From an uncultured Hungatella sp. (lineage in GTDB: Bacteria > Bacillota > Clostridia > Lachnospirales > Lachnospiraceae): a stretch of DNA of 7,498 bases. Made by a program: the position numbers and the translations under genes. The DNA lies in the NCBI GenBank assembly GCA_959018155.1, contig CAUEKH010000114.1, forward strand, positions 1-7,498, given 5' to 3'. The notes beneath the pieces were generated by a model. It was not told the origin of the DNA and did not search any database. It worked only from the letters and a program-made list of their open reading frames with translations. Position 1 is the first letter of the stretch. Every line of letters starts with the position of its first letter. Shown in pieces: positions 1 through 6,682 of this stretch.

Positions 1-1367
1 CGGACGCCAATGGACTTCGGATCGATTTTCACCAGTTCAGACAGCGGGTCCTGAAGCCGTCTGGCAATCGAGACAGCGCTTCTCTGGCCCACATCGAACT
101 GGGGGAATTCTTCCGTAGCCAGCTTGCTGGCCGAGTAGACCGAGGCGCCGGCTTCATTGACAATAATATACTGAACCGGTTCCGGTATCTCTTTTAACAG
201 TTCCACGATAATCTGCTCGGATTCCCGGGAAGCGGTTCCATTTCCCACGGAAATCAGGGATACGTGGTATTTCTTAATCAGCTTCTTTAAAATAGCCTTC
301 GACTCTTCCACTTTATTCTGCGGCGCTGTCGGATAAATGACGACCGTATCTAATACCTTCCCCGTCTCATCTACCACGGCCAGCTTGCAGCCCGTCCGGA
401 AAGCCGGGTCCCAGCCCAGCACCACGCGGCCCACGATTGGAGGCTGCATCAGAAGCTGCTCTAAATTCTTGCCGAATACCTTAATAGCACCGTCCTCGGC
501 CTTTTCCGTCAAATCACTGCGGATTTCGCGCTCAATGGCGGGGGCAATGAGACGATCGTAGCTGTCCGCCGCCACCTCTTTGAGGACCGGCGTTGTATAG
601 GGGTTGTCCTTAACAATCGTCTTCTTCTCTAAATAGCGGAGAATCTGCTCCTCCGGCGCCAGCACCTTCACCGTCAGGAATTTCTCCTTTTCTCCGCGGT
701 TTAAGGCGAGAATTCTGTGGCCGGCCGTCTTTTTGATACTCTCCTCGTACTGGTAGTACATCTCATAGACAGACTCCGCCTTTTCGTCCTTGGCCGCGGA
801 CTGCAGGCTGCCCTGTTCCATCGTCACCTTCCTGATGTACGTCCGGTATTCCGCGTTGTCGGAAATGCGCTCCGCCAGAATATCCTTCGCGCCTTCCACA
901 GCCTCCTCCGCCGTGGCTACGCCCTTTTCCTCTGAAATATACGCCTTCGCCGCCTCTAAGACCGGCTGTTTCATCTGCTGCATCAGAATCAGATCGGCAA
1001 GCGGTTCCAGCCCTTTCTCCTTCGCGATAGTGGCTCTGGTACGTCTCTTCGGCCGGTAGGGGCGGTATAAATCTTCCACAGCCACCAATGTGGCTGCCTC
1101 CAAAATCGCCTTTTCCAGTTCCGGAGTCAGCTTCTCCTGCTCTCTGATGGAGGCGATGACCGACTCCTTCTTCTCCTCTAAATTCCGCAGATAGCGAAGT
1201 CTCTCATCCAGATTTCGAAGCACCTCATCATTCAGCGAACCGGTCACTTCTTTTCTGTATCTTGCAATAAAAGGAATCGTATTCCCCTCGTCAATCAGTT
1301 TAACCGTGGCTTCTACCTGCCCGCGTCCTATTCCAAGTTCTTCCTGTAATGCCTTAATAATGTCCAT
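1..1367 (-). CDS. tex: Tex family S1 RNA-binding transcription accessory protein, N-terminal part (3' end off window)
   Basis: Translating the minus strand from ATG at 1367 gives 455 uninterrupted codons that run off the left edge. The protein opens MDIIKALQEELGIGRGQVEA and continues with FIARYRKEVTGSLNDEVLR, typical of the Tex N-terminal helical region. Near residues 318-323 comes GWDPAFRTG, the start of the YqgF/RNase H-like domain, followed by NEAGASVYSAS around 404-414 and RRLQDPLSELVKIDPKSIGV at the cut edge. The helix-hairpin-helix and S1 domains should follow outside the window. Tex is a cytoplasmic nucleic-acid-binding protein linked to transcription and RNA processing; its exact role varies between species. 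The start is supported by AAGGGG at 1374-1379, six bases upstream, and by a promoter further up. It appears to be transcribed alone, divergently from the small membrane-protein gene. Family assignment is secure; completeness of the missing half cannot be judged. Confidence 0.96.
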   Translation of the reverse strand, partial: MDIIKALQEELGIGRGQVEATVKLIDEGNTIPFIARYRKEVTGSLNDEVLRNLDERLRYLRNLEEKKESVIASIREQEKLTPELEKAILEAATLVAVEDLYRPYRPKRRTRATIAKEKGLEPLADLILMQQMKQPVLEAAKAYISEEKGVATAEEAVEGAKDILAERISDNAEYRTYIRKVTMEQGSLQSAAKDEKAESVYEMYYQYEESIKKTAGHRILALNRGEKEKFLTVKVLAPEEQILRYLEKKTIVKDNPYTTPVLKEVAADSYDRLIAPAIEREIRSDLTEKAEDGAIKVFGKNLEQLLMQPPIVGRVVLGWDPAFRTGCKLAVVDETGKVLDTVVIYPTAPQNKVEESKAILKKLIKKYHVSLISVGNGTASRESEQIIVELLKEIPEPVQYIIVNEAGASVYSASKLATEEFPQFDVGQRSAVSIARRLQDPLSELVKIDPKSIGV

Positions 1368-1405
1368 GTCTGTCCCCTTATTTCCTGTACTTTTCCAATT
1401 TAACT

Positions 1406-1434
1406 ATTATAATTCATAGCGCCCGGTTATGCAA
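1406..1434 (-). promoter_or_regulatory. sigma-A type promoter for tex
   Basis: On the minus strand TTGCAT (1429-1434) lies 17 bases from a perfect TATAAT (1406-1411). This predicts a transcript start near 1399 and a leader of about 30 bases before the tex ATG. The call rests on consensus match and position only. Confidence 0.75.
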
Positions 1435-1474
1435 GTCATACGTTAAAAATGAGACAGAGTCGTAAAACTCGACA

Positions 1475-1503
1475 TTGATTTACAATCTCTTTCGTGCTAC
1501 AAT
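1475..1503 (+). promoter_or_regulatory. extended -10 promoter for the small membrane-protein gene
   Basis: TTGATT (1475-1480) is followed after exactly 17 bases by TACAAT (1498-1503), with the extended -10 dinucleotide TG at 1495-1496. The predicted start near 1510 leaves a very short leader that contains GAGG (1515-1518), nine bases before the ATG at 1528. The tex promoter faces the other way about 40 bases to the left, so the two genes share one divergent control region. Confidence 0.75.
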
Positions 1504-1527
1504 AATATCTCAGCGAGGTAAGAAATT

Positions 1528-1911
1528 ATGGACGATAATCAGAATAAAAATAACGGCATTTTCCCGAAGCTTCCGCAGCCGGAGGCGCTCTGGGCTTCCT
1601 GGTCCGTCTTCTTAGGCGCTATGGGGCTTGTGGCGAACTGCTTCTGTTCCCCTATCTGGAGCCTCCCCTCGGGCCTATACATGGGCTTAATCGGGATTGC
1701 CTGTGCCGTTGCATCGAAAAAAGGAAAACCATTTACACAGCAGGCGCAGCTTGGACTGATTCTCTCCGCACTGGCAGTCGTCTGCGGGCTTCTTATGACC
1801 TTCTTTATTATATTTGCCTTCACCATGATGGAGGGCGACACCAGCCTTGGGAATTATTTCCGGCAGGCAGTGGAATTCTGGATGCAGCCGGTTCAGCAGA
1901 TGCAGCCATAA
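1528..1911 (+). CDS. small multi-pass membrane protein, DUF4190-like, function unknown
   Basis: This 127-residue protein is the only plus-strand gene. It has a short polar N-terminus (MDDNQNKNNG, then a proline-containing linker) and three hydrophobic stretches: about residues 24-44 (WSVFLGAMGLVANCFCSPIW), 49-63 (GLYMGLIGIACAVAS) and 75-99 (LGLILSALAVVCGLLMTFFI). The loop between the last two is basic (KKGKPF). The layout of a Gly/Leu-rich helix, a basic loop and a second G-L-I-L helix resembles the small DUF4190-type proteins common in Firmicutes. That is a resemblance by eye, not a proven match, and no catalytic motif is visible. There is no cleavable signal peptide. The gene has its own promoter and a GAGG ribosome site, and ends about 40 bases before a strong terminator, so it is probably monocistronic. 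An overlapping minus-strand reading frame at 1539-1841 is a shadow. The gene is probably real; its function is unknown. Confidence 0.8.
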   Translation: MDDNQNKNNGIFPKLPQPEALWASWSVFLGAMGLVANCFCSPIWSLPSGLYMGLIGIACAVASKKGKPFTQQAQLGLILSALAVVCGLLMTFFIIFAFTMMEGDTSLGNYFRQAVEFWMQPVQQMQP

Positions 1912-1951
1912 AGAGGAATAAAAAGATACGCCAATTTAATCATTCAGATGA

Positions 1952-2007
1952 AAAACTCCCGCATAAGCCGGACAGCAAAGAAACTGTCTGCCTTATGCGG
2001 GAGTTTT
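1952..2007. terminator. bidirectional intrinsic terminator between convergent genes
   Basis: AAAACTCCCGCATAAG (1952-1967) is perfectly complementary to CTTATGCGGGAGTTTT (1992-2007). The stem continues through GACAG (1971-1975) with CTGTC (1984-1988), and the loop is eight bases. The A-run on one side and T-run on the other give a U-tract in both directions. The hairpin sits between the end of the plus-strand gene (1911) and the end of the DUF2752 gene (2025), as expected for a shared terminator of converging transcripts. Confidence 0.93.
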
Positions 2008-2024
2008 CTATCACAGCAGCTGCT

Positions 2025-2393
2025 TTATTTCAACAGCGGCAGCAAATCCACGCCGCGAAATACCAGCATATAATTCTTATAAATCCAGTTTACCACCACG
2101 ATCCCGGCGCCGATCAGAATAAATACATTGTATTTTTTCACATGAAGCCCCGGCCTGTGAAACAGTTTCGCCAGTCCCCAGGTGACAAGCTCCAGGATCA
2201 CCACTGCTGCGGTATAGAGGACCAGCGGGTGATACTGGAAACTCATGAGCAAATCTCCCCGGATCAGTTCTTTCACCGCCCTGGTGCCGCCGCAGCCCGG
2301 GCAGTAAAGCCCTGTGATTAAATGAAAGGCGCACGGCATACCGATTCCCAGGAGTTTTTTTATAAAATCAACAATTCTGTCTATCAATTCCAC
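2025..2393 (-). CDS. DUF2752 family membrane protein
   Basis: The 122-residue product carries the DUF2752 hallmark CPGCGGTR at residues 31-38, preceded by Cys21 and HLITGLY and followed by HPL at 55-57. Two transmembrane helices are apparent at about 57-75 and 88-106. The paired cysteines suggest metal or redox chemistry, but the family's biochemical role is not established. The chosen start is GTG at 2393, 11 bases after the aspartokinase stop, with a modest GGA-containing purine stretch (2397-2402) upstream. It gives a normal-looking N-terminal amphipathic segment. An ATG at codon 19 would cut into the conserved region just before Cys21 and is less likely. It is the last gene of the pheB-hom-lysC cluster and ends just before the strong terminator, so co-transcription is likely. 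A link to amino-acid metabolism is not shown. Confidence 0.88.
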   Translation of the reverse strand: MELIDRIVDFIKKLLGIGMPCAFHLITGLYCPGCGGTRAVKELIRGDLLMSFQYHPLVLYTAAVVILELVTWGLAKLFHRPGLHVKKYNVFILIGAGIVVVNWIYKNYMLVFRGVDLLPLLK

Positions 2394-2404
2394 CGGCTTT
2401 CCGC

Positions 2405-3613
2405 TCAGTCTGCCAGGTCAAAGGCGTCATGGACGGTTCTCATGGCACGGTTGACATCTTCCTCGGAAATCAGAACCGTAATCCTGATCTCGGAGGTGGC
2501 GATCATCTTGATATTGACGTTGGCACTGTAAAGCGCCTCGAACATCTTGGCAGCCACGCCAGGGTTGCTGGTCATACCTGCGCCGATAATGGAAATCTTG
2601 GCGACTCCCTTCTCACAGGCAATGGTCTGGGCTGTCAGCGCCTCTCTGTTCTCATTTAAAATGATCATGGCCTCTTCCAGATCAGTTCTTGCCACGGTAA
2701 AGGAGATATCCTTTCTCTCCTCCCGACCGATAGACTGGATGATAATATCTACATTAATATGGTGACGCGCCAGAAGGTTAAATATCTTAAACGCGATACC
2801 TGGCTCGTTCTTCACTCCGATGACGGAAATTCTGGCCACATTTTTATCCGCGGCTACCCCGCTTACCAGCATTCTCTCCACTTTCGTCTCCTCCTTGATG
2901 ATGGTTCCCTCCGCTCTTGACATGCTGGAAAGGACCACTAACTGTACTCCGTACCGTTTCGCCATCTCGACGGAACGGTTGTGTAACACCTTGGCCCCTA
3001 AAGAGGCAAACTCCAGCATCTCATCGTATGAGACTTCGGTAAGCTTCCTCGCATTTGGCACAATTCTCGGGTCAGCTGTGTATACACCGTCCACATCCGT
3101 GTATATCTCACACGCGTCGGCGTGGAGGGCCGCTGCCAGCGCCACCGCAGTCGTATCAGAACCGCCACGGCCCAGGGTCGTCACATCATCGTACTTGTTG
3201 ATCCCCTGGAAGCCGGTGATAATGACAATCTTGCGCGCATCCAGCTCATGGCGGATCCGCTCCGTGTCAATCCTCTTTAACTTGGCGCTTCCGTATGTGG
3301 AGGTGGTGTGCATCGCCACCTGAGCGGCATTTAAAGAGACAGCCGGAACGCCCAGCGCGTTCATGGCCATGGACATTAAAGCCACACTCGTCTGCTCTCC
3401 CGTCGCAAGCAGCATATCCAGTTCCCTCTTGGGAGGATTTGGATTGATTTCATGGGCCTTTGCAATCAGGCTGTCTGTCGTCTTTCCCATGGCGGACAGG
3501 ACAACAACGATCTCATGGCCCTTCTCATAATCTTCTATACAGCGTCGCGCCACATGATAAATTCTGTCTTTATCCGCAACGGAACTTCCGCCGAACTTTT
3601 TAACAATTAACAT
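2405..3613 (-). CDS. lysC: aspartate kinase (aspartokinase)
   Basis: The 402-residue enzyme phosphorylates L-aspartate with ATP, the first step to lysine, threonine, methionine and isoleucine. The amino-acid kinase domain spans about 1-240, with the signature KKFGGSSV at 5-12, TGEQTS at 71-76, GRGGSDTTA at 148-156 and TDVDGVYTADPR at 172-183. Two ACT regulatory domains follow, about 260-333 (ISVIGVKNEPGIAFKIF) and 338-402 (ISIIGAGMTSNPGVAAKMF). Length and layout match monofunctional Bacillus/Clostridium enzymes of the alpha2-beta2 type. The start is well defined: AGGAGG at 3619-3624 lies five bases before the ATG and overlaps the hom stop codon, implying translational coupling. An internal in-frame start for a free beta subunit is annotated separately. 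Which end product inhibits it cannot be read from the sequence. Confidence 0.98.
   Translation of the reverse strand: MLIVKKFGGSSVADKDRIYHVARRCIEDYEKGHEIVVVLSAMGKTTDSLIAKAHEINPNPPKRELDMLLATGEQTSVALMSMAMNALGVPAVSLNAAQVAMHTTSTYGSAKLKRIDTERIRHELDARKIVIITGFQGINKYDDVTTLGRGGSDTTAVALAAALHADACEIYTDVDGVYTADPRIVPNARKLTEVSYDEMLEFASLGAKVLHNRSVEMAKRYGVQLVVLSSMSRAEGTIIKEETKVERMLVSGVAADKNVARISVIGVKNEPGIAFKIFNLLARHHINVDIIIQSIGREERKDISFTVARTDLEEAMIILNENREALTAQTIACEKGVAKISIIGAGMTSNPGVAAKMFEALYSANVNIKMIATSEIRITVLISEEDVNRAMRTVHDAFDLAD
2879..2896 (-). promoter_or_regulatory. probable internal ribosome site and start for aspartokinase beta subunit
   Basis: Inside lysC a perfect AAGGAGG (2890-2896) lies eight bases upstream of an in-frame GTG, codon 245 (2879-2881); an in-frame ATG, codon 248 (2870-2872), follows. 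Starting there gives a peptide of 155-158 residues holding just the two ACT domains. In Bacillus subtilis aspartokinase II the beta subunit is made from an internal start at about codon 246 of the same gene, an almost exact positional match. The Shine-Dalgarno here also encodes Lys-Glu-Glu, so chance is not excluded. Confidence 0.65.
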
Positions 3614-3622
3614 GAATGCCTC

Positions 3623-4837
3623 CTAGATTTCAGCCCGGATCCTCTGTCTGATTCCCGGCAGGCTCTTCGCCTTCTCTTCATAATCTGCTTCTGTCATGGA
3701 CCGGGTTACCACCGCAAATTCATCCATGTGATCCAGTTCTATCACCTCGACCTCGCCGAATACCGCTTTCACCTCTTCCAGACGCTGCCCGGCAATTCCC
3801 CTGATCCGCACAAAATAGCGGTAGCTTCCTGTCTCTATGGGCGCGATGGCAAGGCGGCTGTCGTCCCAGCCCATTTCCACATGGCGTCCGCGGTTTAACA
3901 TGGCCTCTATGATATCGGCAATCACGGCGCTGGCCGTCGGAAGCTTTCCTGCCCCGCTGCCGTAGAACATGGAAGTTCCAAGCATATTGCCTTTTACTAA
4001 AATTCCGTTGAATACGTCACTGACCGAATAAAGCGGATGATCCCTGCCAATCATCACAGGCGCCACCCAGGCGTGGATTTCCCCGTCCTTCATACGGCTG
4101 GAACCGAACAGCTTCACCGACGTTCCCATTTTCTCCGCATAGCGGAAATCAACGTCTGTGATCTTCGTGATTCCTTCTGTATAAATATCTTCATAATTGA
4201 CTTCGTGGCCCGTCGCCATGGCGGTTAAAATGGCAATCTTGCGGCATGTGTCATGACCTTCCACGTCTGCCTCCGGATTTCTCTCGGCGTATCCCAAATC
4301 CTGGGCCTCCTTAAGAGCCGCCTCGAAGGTCTCACCTTCTTTATCCATTTTAGTCAGAATATAGTTGGTCGTACCATTTAAAATGCCCGTGATCTCTTCA
4401 ATCTCTTCTCCTGCAAGGCAGGTGTACAGCGGGCGGATAATCGGAATGCCGCCGCCTACGCTGGCTTCAAAGAAGAAGTTGACGTTCTTTTCTCTGGCAA
4501 TCGCAAGCAGTTCCGTGCCGTAGGCCGCTACCAGAGCCTTATTGGAGGTGGCAACGTGCTTTCCGGCCTCTAAGCTGGCCTTCACGAAAGGATAGGCCGG
4601 GTTTAACCCGCCCATGGTTTCAATTACCATGGAGACTTCAGGGTCATTTTCAATGACGGAGAAATCATGAACAATCTTATCTGCCACGGAAGTGCCCGGG
4701 AAATCTCTTAAATCAAGAATGTACTTTACATTGACGGCTTCTCCCGTCCTTTTTGCGATCGTCTCACGGTTCTTTTCCAGGATTTCTACCACACCCGAAC
4801 CGATAGTGCCGTAGCCCATAACTGCAATATGTATCAT
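3623..4837 (-). CDS. hom: homoserine dehydrogenase
   Basis: The 404-residue product reduces L-aspartate-4-semialdehyde to homoserine with NAD(P)H, the branch point to threonine and methionine. The N-terminal Rossmann motif GYGTIGSG is at 8-15, SNKALVA at 98-104, EASVGGGIPII at 124-134 and NGTTNYIL at 154-161. The family signature LGYAERNPEADVEGHD runs 181-196, with Glu185, Asp191, Asp196 and Lys200 at the spacing of the known active-site residues. A short C-terminal ACT domain occupies about 340-404, suggesting feedback control by an amino acid, commonly threonine in this family. The ATG at 4837 is six bases from the pheB stop, with GGGAG about nine bases upstream inside the end of pheB. Its stop codon overlaps the lysC ribosome site. 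Length is a little under that of the B. subtilis enzyme. Confidence 0.98.
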   Translation of the reverse strand: MIHIAVMGYGTIGSGVVEILEKNRETIAKRTGEAVNVKYILDLRDFPGTSVADKIVHDFSVIENDPEVSMVIETMGGLNPAYPFVKASLEAGKHVATSNKALVAAYGTELLAIAREKNVNFFFEASVGGGIPIIRPLYTCLAGEEIEEITGILNGTTNYILTKMDKEGETFEAALKEAQDLGYAERNPEADVEGHDTCRKIAILTAMATGHEVNYEDIYTEGITKITDVDFRYAEKMGTSVKLFGSSRMKDGEIHAWVAPVMIGRDHPLYSVSDVFNGILVKGNMLGTSMFYGSGAGKLPTASAVIADIIEAMLNRGRHVEMGWDDSRLAIAPIETGSYRYFVRIRGIAGQRLEEVKAVFGEVEVIELDHMDEFAVVTRSMTEADYEEKAKSLPGIRQRIRAEI

Positions 4838-4843
4838 AGCGCT

Positions 4844-5287
4844 CTACTCCCTGGCTAAAATTTTTACGTAGTGGACACCTTTCTTCTCTTCCATGTCCTC
4901 TACCATCCTGGATACATTGCCGGTGCTTTCCAGGACCTCCACGCTTAAAGTCAGCGTGGCAACTCCATTGACTGGTATACTCTGGTGGATTGTCAGGATA
5001 TTTGCGTGGTAAACTGCCACAATATGCAGCAAGTCGGACAGAAGCCCAGGCTCATCATCCATCTGCATCACAAGAGTGATGGTCTTTCCCTTCGCATTAT
5101 CATAGAATGGAAAAATATCATCCTTATACTTGTAAAAGGAACTGCGGCTGATTCCCACACGGTCAGTCGCCTCCTGAACGGTGATTACCCGCTCCGATTC
5201 CAGCAGCTTTTTGGCCTCGACCACTTTCAGCAGCACTTCCGGCACAGCTTTCTGCTTTACCACAAAATATTTGCTTTTTTCTTCCAT
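4844..5287 (-). CDS. pheB: PheB-type ACT domain protein (UPF0735)
   Basis: This 147-residue protein has the usual length of the PheB/UPF0735 family. Residues about 32-58 (ITVQEATDRVGISRSSFYKY) look like a helix-turn-helix, and about 68-146 form one ACT domain (ITLVMQMDDEPGLLSDLLHI, then NILTIHQSIPVNG). The combination suggests a small amino-acid-responsive regulator, though the family's ligand and target are not firmly known. The name comes from Bacillus, where the gene sits beside pheA, but here it heads an operon with hom and lysC, so a threonine- or aspartate-family signal is a reasonable guess. It is the first gene of the cluster, with GGGAAG about nine bases before the ATG and a candidate promoter just upstream. 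That ribosome site lies within one arm of an inverted repeat, which may allow control of initiation. Confidence 0.9.
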   Translation of the reverse strand: MEEKSKYFVVKQKAVPEVLLKVVEAKKLLESERVITVQEATDRVGISRSSFYKYKDDIFPFYDNAKGKTITLVMQMDDEPGLLSDLLHIVAVYHANILTIHQSIPVNGVATLTLSVEVLESTGNVSRMVEDMEEKKGVHYVKILARE

Positions 5288-5291
5288 AAAA

Positions 5292-5349
5292 AATATCTTC
5301 CCTTCTGTGTCCGCATCGGAAATACATCTGTGCTCATAGGGAAGATATT
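5292..5349 (-). repeat. 12-bp perfect inverted repeat flanking the pheB start region
   Basis: AATATCTTCCCT (5292-5303) and AGGGAAGATATT (5338-5349) are exact inverse complements, separated by 34 bases. Read on the minus strand, the proximal arm contains the pheB ribosome site and the distal arm overlaps the candidate -10 box. In a transcript that starts upstream of both arms, the hairpin would bury the ribosome site. If transcription starts at the promoter annotated here, the arms would instead act as DNA sites, for example operators. Confidence 0.7.
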
Positions 5350-5373
5350 ATCATATTTGTTTCTTGTATGCAA
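5345..5373 (-). promoter_or_regulatory. candidate promoter for the pheB-hom-lysC-DUF2752 operon
   Basis: Minus-strand TTGCAT (5368-5373) is 17 bases from TAATAT (5345-5350), preceded by the extended -10 dinucleotide TG. The surroundings are strongly AT-rich. It predicts a start near 5338 and a leader of about 50 bases. The -10 is only a 4/6 match, so the call is moderate. Confidence 0.55.
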
Positions 5374-5415
5374 CTATTTTTTATAAAAATTTAACCTGGA
5401 ATTCATTCTATCACT

Positions 5416-5510
5416 CAGGCCGCGTCCCGATTTACACCGCAGAGGACCTGGCGGGAAGGGCAGCGCCTCTCCCGGCGGGTCCTCTGTAGTGTGAACCGGA
5501 ACACGGACCG
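5416..5510. repeat. long GC-rich imperfect palindrome downstream of prfB
   Basis: The whole 95 bases can fold into one hairpin. The core pairs CAGAGGACC (5440-5448) with GGTCCTCTG (5478-5486), then CGGGA (5452-5456) with TCCCG (5470-5474), closing on GGC/GCC with a three-base loop near 5462-5464. Outside the core, TTTACAC (5431-5437) pairs with GTGTGAA (5489-5495), and weaker pairing extends to both ends. It begins nine bases after the prfB stop on the minus strand. No T-run follows on either strand, so it is not a classical intrinsic terminator. A palindromic interspersed repeat, a transcript-end stabiliser or an atypical terminator are all possible. Confidence 0.75.
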
Positions 5511-5519
5511 TTTGGCTGA

Positions 5520-6639
5520 TTATTCCATCTTGGCCCCGGTACTCTGCCACCGCAGATAGGCGTAGATAAATAAATCCAGCGCCCCGTCAAGCACGCTGTT
5601 TACATTTCCCGTCTCCGCGTTCGTTCTGTGATCCTTGACCATGGTATAAGGCTGCAGCACGTAAGAACGGATCTGGTTGCCCCAGCCAATCTCTGTCACA
5701 TCGCCGCGGATATCCGACAGCTTCTCGGCATTCTCCTGCTGCTTGAGCATATAGAGTTTGGCCTTTAACATCTGCATGGCTTTATCCTTATTCTGGAACT
5801 GGGAACGTTCATTCTGGCACTGCACCACGATTCCTGTCGGAATATGGGTAATTCGGATAGCAGAAGAGGTCTTGTTGATGTGCTGGCCGCCCGCGCCGCT
5901 GGAACGGTACGTATCGATCCGCAGATCTTCATCGTTCACTTCCACGTCCAGATCCTCTTCAATATCAGGCATCACATCGCATGACACAAAGGACGTCTGA
6001 CGTTTTCCCGCCGCATTAAAGGGGGAAATACGTACGAGACGGTGAACGCCCTTCTCTGATTTCAAATAGCCGTAGGCATTCTCCCCGTTGACCTGGATGG
6101 TGACCGACTTAATTCCCGCCTCTTCACCGTCAAGATAATCCAGGACCTCCACGGAAAATCCCTTTTTCTCCGCCCAGCGGCAGTACATGCGGTAAAGCAT
6201 ACTGCACCAGTCGCACGATTCCGTACCGCCCGCGCCGGCATTCAGCTTCAAAATCGCATTGTCGCTGTCATATTCGCCGGAAAGTAAGGTGTTAATCCTC
6301 ATCTCCTCCAGCTTTTCCTTAAATTCATTCAGCATCTCTTCCACTTCAGGAATCACGGACGGGTCATTTTCCTCATTTCCCATCTCGATCATCACGCCGA
6401 TGTCCTCGAACTGCTGCTCCAGACTCCGATACGTCTTAACCGTATCCTTTAAATTCTTGGCAAGCTGCACAATCTTCGTGGACTTCTCCGGATCCTCCCA
6501 AAAGCCCGGCTCCTCCATGGACTTATCGAGTTCGTCAATCCGCTTCAACTTATTATCTAAGTCAAAGTGAATCCCTCACTTCCACTAATGGTTTTTCAAA
6601 CGTAGATAATTCATATTTGTACTGGTCTAACTCTACCAC
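5520..6639 (-). CDS. prfB: peptide chain release factor 2, with programmed +1 frameshift
   Basis: RF2 recognises UGA and UAA stop codons and triggers peptide release on the ribosome. The gene is read as 25 codons from GTG at 6639 to CTT at 6565-6567, then a +1 shift past the in-frame TGA, continuing GAC (6561-6563) to the TAA at 5520. The product is 372 residues. With this start the stop-recognition tripeptide SPF falls at 205-207 and the catalytic GGQ at 250-252, exactly the Escherichia coli RF2 numbering, and the TGA is codon 26 as in E. coli. This supports the GTG over the ATG at 6657, which lacks a ribosome site; GGGTGA (6644-6649) precedes the GTG by four bases. Residue 246 beside GGQ is Ser, where E. 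coli K-12 has Thr. It follows secA on the same strand, separated by a hairpin. Confidence 0.96.
6561..6577 (-). promoter_or_regulatory. prfB programmed +1 frameshift site
   Basis: The minus strand reads GAGGG (6573-6577), ATTCA, then the slippery CTT TGA C (6561-6567). Low RF2 slows termination at the TGA and favours slippage of the tRNA on CTT, so RF2 controls its own synthesis. Both frames are open exactly up to or from this point, and the peptide across the junction (VRDSL then DLDNKLKRI) is typical of RF2. The stimulatory purine run is weaker and about two bases further from CTT than the AGGGGG of E. coli. Confidence 0.95.
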
Positions 6640-6682
6640 TGTGTCACCCACTTTCATTTTTTTATTTTTGATGCTTCTATTT

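Noticed and set aside
337..1059. Three plus-strand open frames opposite tex.
   Set aside because: The minus strand here encodes conserved Tex and YqgF-domain sequence without interruption, so these are shadows.
2339..2393. Alternative ATG start at codon 19 for the DUF2752 gene.
   Set aside because: It would remove the N-terminal segment just before the conserved Cys21 region and lies further from the preceding gene; the GTG fits operon spacing better.
2820..3323. 167-codon plus-strand open frame opposite lysC.
   Set aside because: It lies wholly antisense to a well-conserved aspartokinase region, has no ribosome site or recognisable domain, and is a shadow of codon composition.
5260..5337. 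Possible leader peptide on the minus strand from ATG at 5335-5337, 26 codons, overlapping the start of pheB.
   Set aside because: It has no Shine-Dalgarno, lies at or before the predicted transcript start, and shows no run of regulatory amino-acid codons such as Thr, Ile or Lys.
5288..5519. A T-box, lysine riboswitch or other amino-acid riboswitch upstream of pheB.
   Set aside because: I see no T-box motif and no lysine-riboswitch-like layout. The only structures are the inverted repeat and the long palindrome, and the predicted leader is short.
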